A stretch of 32,057 nt of DNA. Source: Corinectria fuckeliana. Taxonomy: Eukaryota > Ascomycota > Sordariomycetes > Hypocreales > Nectriaceae. The translations under genes were made by a program, and so were the position numbers. The stretch covers positions 1-32,057 of the forward strand of contig WPDH01000257.1 in NCBI GenBank assembly GCA_019137255.1, in the 5' to 3' direction. The notes beneath the pieces are model-generated. The model was given only the letters and a program-made list of their open reading frames with translations, searched no databases and had not been told where the DNA came from. Of this stretch, positions 30,372 through 32,057 are shown piece after piece. Within the stretch, counting starts at the first letter, position 1, and each line of letters opens with the position of its first letter.

Positions 30372-32057
30372 AAGATTTTTAAAAATAATAGTATAATTAT
30401 TTATAAGTTTACCCTATTAACCCTAATATAAAATAAGAGTGCTAAGATATTAAGAAGGATTATTAAGGTTAAGAGTAAAGTTATAATTAAAGAGTTAAAG
30501 CTCTTAGAAGAGCTTACTTCTAAGATATACTATATAGTAATATACCTTTTTAACTATACACCTTATTAAAAGAAAAATTAGTAAGTAACCTCTTACTAGC
30601 TCTAGTAGGACTAGGTTAGAGATAATATCTCTATATATAGTTATATCCCTAAGAATATAAGGCTCTTATAAGTATATATTAAGGTCTTTAAGTGCTTAGC
30701 CTACTTAATAACTATAGCTACCTTAAAATATATTAAGTTATATAAGTCTTTAAGCTTACTTATAAAGAGAGCTTATATTAAGTATCTTATTAGCTATAAG
30801 AGTGAGTTATAATATATAATTTATATACTAGTAACTTAAGATAAGAAAGTTATAATCTCTATTAATATATAGTTTAATAAGTAAGAATACTTTAATCTAA
30901 AATATAAAGAAAATATAAAGGCTTATAAGAAATATACTTATAGAATTTTAGACTAAATTAATATAAGAGAGGTTCTTAATAATAAAGATATTAGTAAGAA
31001 AGATAGTCTTAATATAATAGCTATAAAGTCTTTTTTAAACCTTACTAAGTTATAAATTTAAGTACTACTTATAATATCTCTAAGAGAGATATAATAGTAA
31101 GAAAAGGTCTAATATACTTAGTAGTAGTAACCTTAAACTAAGGCTTTATAAGAAAAAGAAAGCACTCTTAAGATTAGAAGTATTAAAACTATATCTAAGA
31201 CTATTTTATTCTCTCTCTCTCTTACTAGGAAAGCTATAAAGTAAGTTACTTTTCTTAATAATACTTTATATTAGTTTAGCTTATTATATAAGATAGTAAG
31301 TATAATACTATTATATAATTTATCACTTAAGATTATAAATAATATCTTATTAGTTATATAAGCTAAAAATAGTAATAACTTTATAAAACCTAATAATCTT
31401 ATAAAGAGATTAGAATTATAAGACTTATTAGATAATAATAGTTTAGTTAATATATAAATTATTATACTAAAATAAGTTAATAAGATATTAGAAGATAAAA
31501 CAGATAGTAAGACTAATTTTATCTTATATAATAACTCTAATAATACCTCTTTTTAGTTACTAAAAAAATTATTATAAAGCACTTAAAAGGATTATAACTA
31601 GCACCTTTAGGAAGATAATATAATCTTTAGGTATTATAGTTAGAAGCTCTTAGAGAAAGCTCTTAAGATATAAAAATAAAAGAAACTTAAAGAGTATACT
31701 AAGATAAAGTATATTATTAATATAACTCTTTTAAATATAAAAAGATATTCTCTTTATATTAGTATAATATTACTTACCTTAAGGTTATATAAGTAGGCTA
31801 TAACCTTCTTATAAGTATCTTAGTAGTATATAAGCCTTCTTCTAAAGATTAAAAACCTAAAAGATAAAAAAGCTTATAAGAAGGTTCTTATAGATAAGCT
31901 AGATAATAATATTTAGCTTATTAACCTTAAATAGGTGTTTATATATAAGGTTAATAAATAGAGCTATATAATATACTTTTAGATATACTTAATAGCTTAT
32001 AATAATAAGTAAAATAAGAATAAAGCTAAGACTTATATATTTATCTTAGTATATAAG
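30372..32057 (+). mobile_element. Ty1/Copia pol remnant (integrase end to RT start), plus strand
   Basis: From the Gypsy edge to the window end. Plus-strand landmarks: LLEELTSKIYYIVIYLFNYTPY at 30501-30566 (C-terminal part of the Copia integrase core, usually L-P-x-x-L-W plus Y-L-x-N-x-x-P), then an S-H/Y-I-P-x-x-x-R-L and KVFKCLAYL segment, KRAYIKYLISYKSEL and DKKVIISINI-stop-FNK (integrase/RT linker). At 31885-32057 come NNI-stop-LINLK-stop-VFIYKVNK and KNKAKTYIFILVYK, the start of RVT_2. Stops are TAA/TAG at former Gln. The element continues beyond the window; its 5' part is cut off by the Gypsy insertion. Confidence 0.65.

Overview
The window looks like an accessory, repeat-bounded region of a filamentous ascomycete (Pezizomycotina; a Sordariomycete is my guess from the protein families, not proven). 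Evidence: 51-77 nt introns with GTRAGT-type donors and CTAAC/CTGAC-like branch sites, typical fungal families (killer-toxin-type LysM chitinase, MYND and 2EXR proteins, fungal P450s), and two sharply different base compositions. GC-balanced blocks (about 1.08-14.26 kb and 14.8-21.4 kb) lie between extremely AT-rich blocks (1-1.08 kb, 14.26-14.8 kb, 21.48-32.06 kb). Those AT blocks have lost nearly all CpA/TpG, the mark of repeat-induced point mutation (RIP).

Layout. 1-1.5 kb: AT block with a perfect 23-bp minisatellite, then an inverted repeat. 1.7-7.3 kb: three neighbouring genes that read as an aromatic-compound catabolic cluster: a cytochrome P450 (-), an extradiol/VOC dioxygenase (+) and a fumarylacetoacetate-hydrolase-family (FAH) protein (+). 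The first two are RIP-type pseudogenes; the third keeps an open five-exon frame but has Lys in place of a predicted metal-binding Glu. 7.4-13.6 kb: a broken MYND gene, a secreted LysM/chitin-binding chitinase relative that has lost its GH18 catalytic core, and a broken 2EXR gene. 14.1-14.8 kb: small repeats and an AT island. 14.9-15.3 kb: a TPR remnant. 15.3-17.1 kb: two apparently intact secreted-protein genes, one N-glycosylation-rich with a C-terminal hydrophobic tail and one small and cysteine-rich. 17.3-18.5 kb: two gene remnants. 18.7-19.8 kb: an intact three-exon gene for a 313-residue conserved-type fungal protein. 20.7-20.9 kb: a small Cys-rich ORF with one stop. 21.5-32.06 kb: retrotransposons: a complete but dead Ty3/Gypsy element (-) of about 7.5 kb with both LTRs, flanked by Ty1/Copia pol remnants pointing away from it on opposite strands.

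Main theme: damage is gene-specific. Nearly every premature stop in the P450, dioxygenase, MYND, 2EXR and chitinase genes fits a CpA-to-TpA change (CAA/CAG to TAA/TAG, TGG to TAG), while the FAH, glycoprotein, small Cys-rich and 313-residue genes between them are open. RIP acts on duplicates, so the broken genes probably had close paralogues and the open ones probably did not. No tRNA, rRNA or CRISPR array was found. All family assignments come from reading motifs by eye; no database search was possible.
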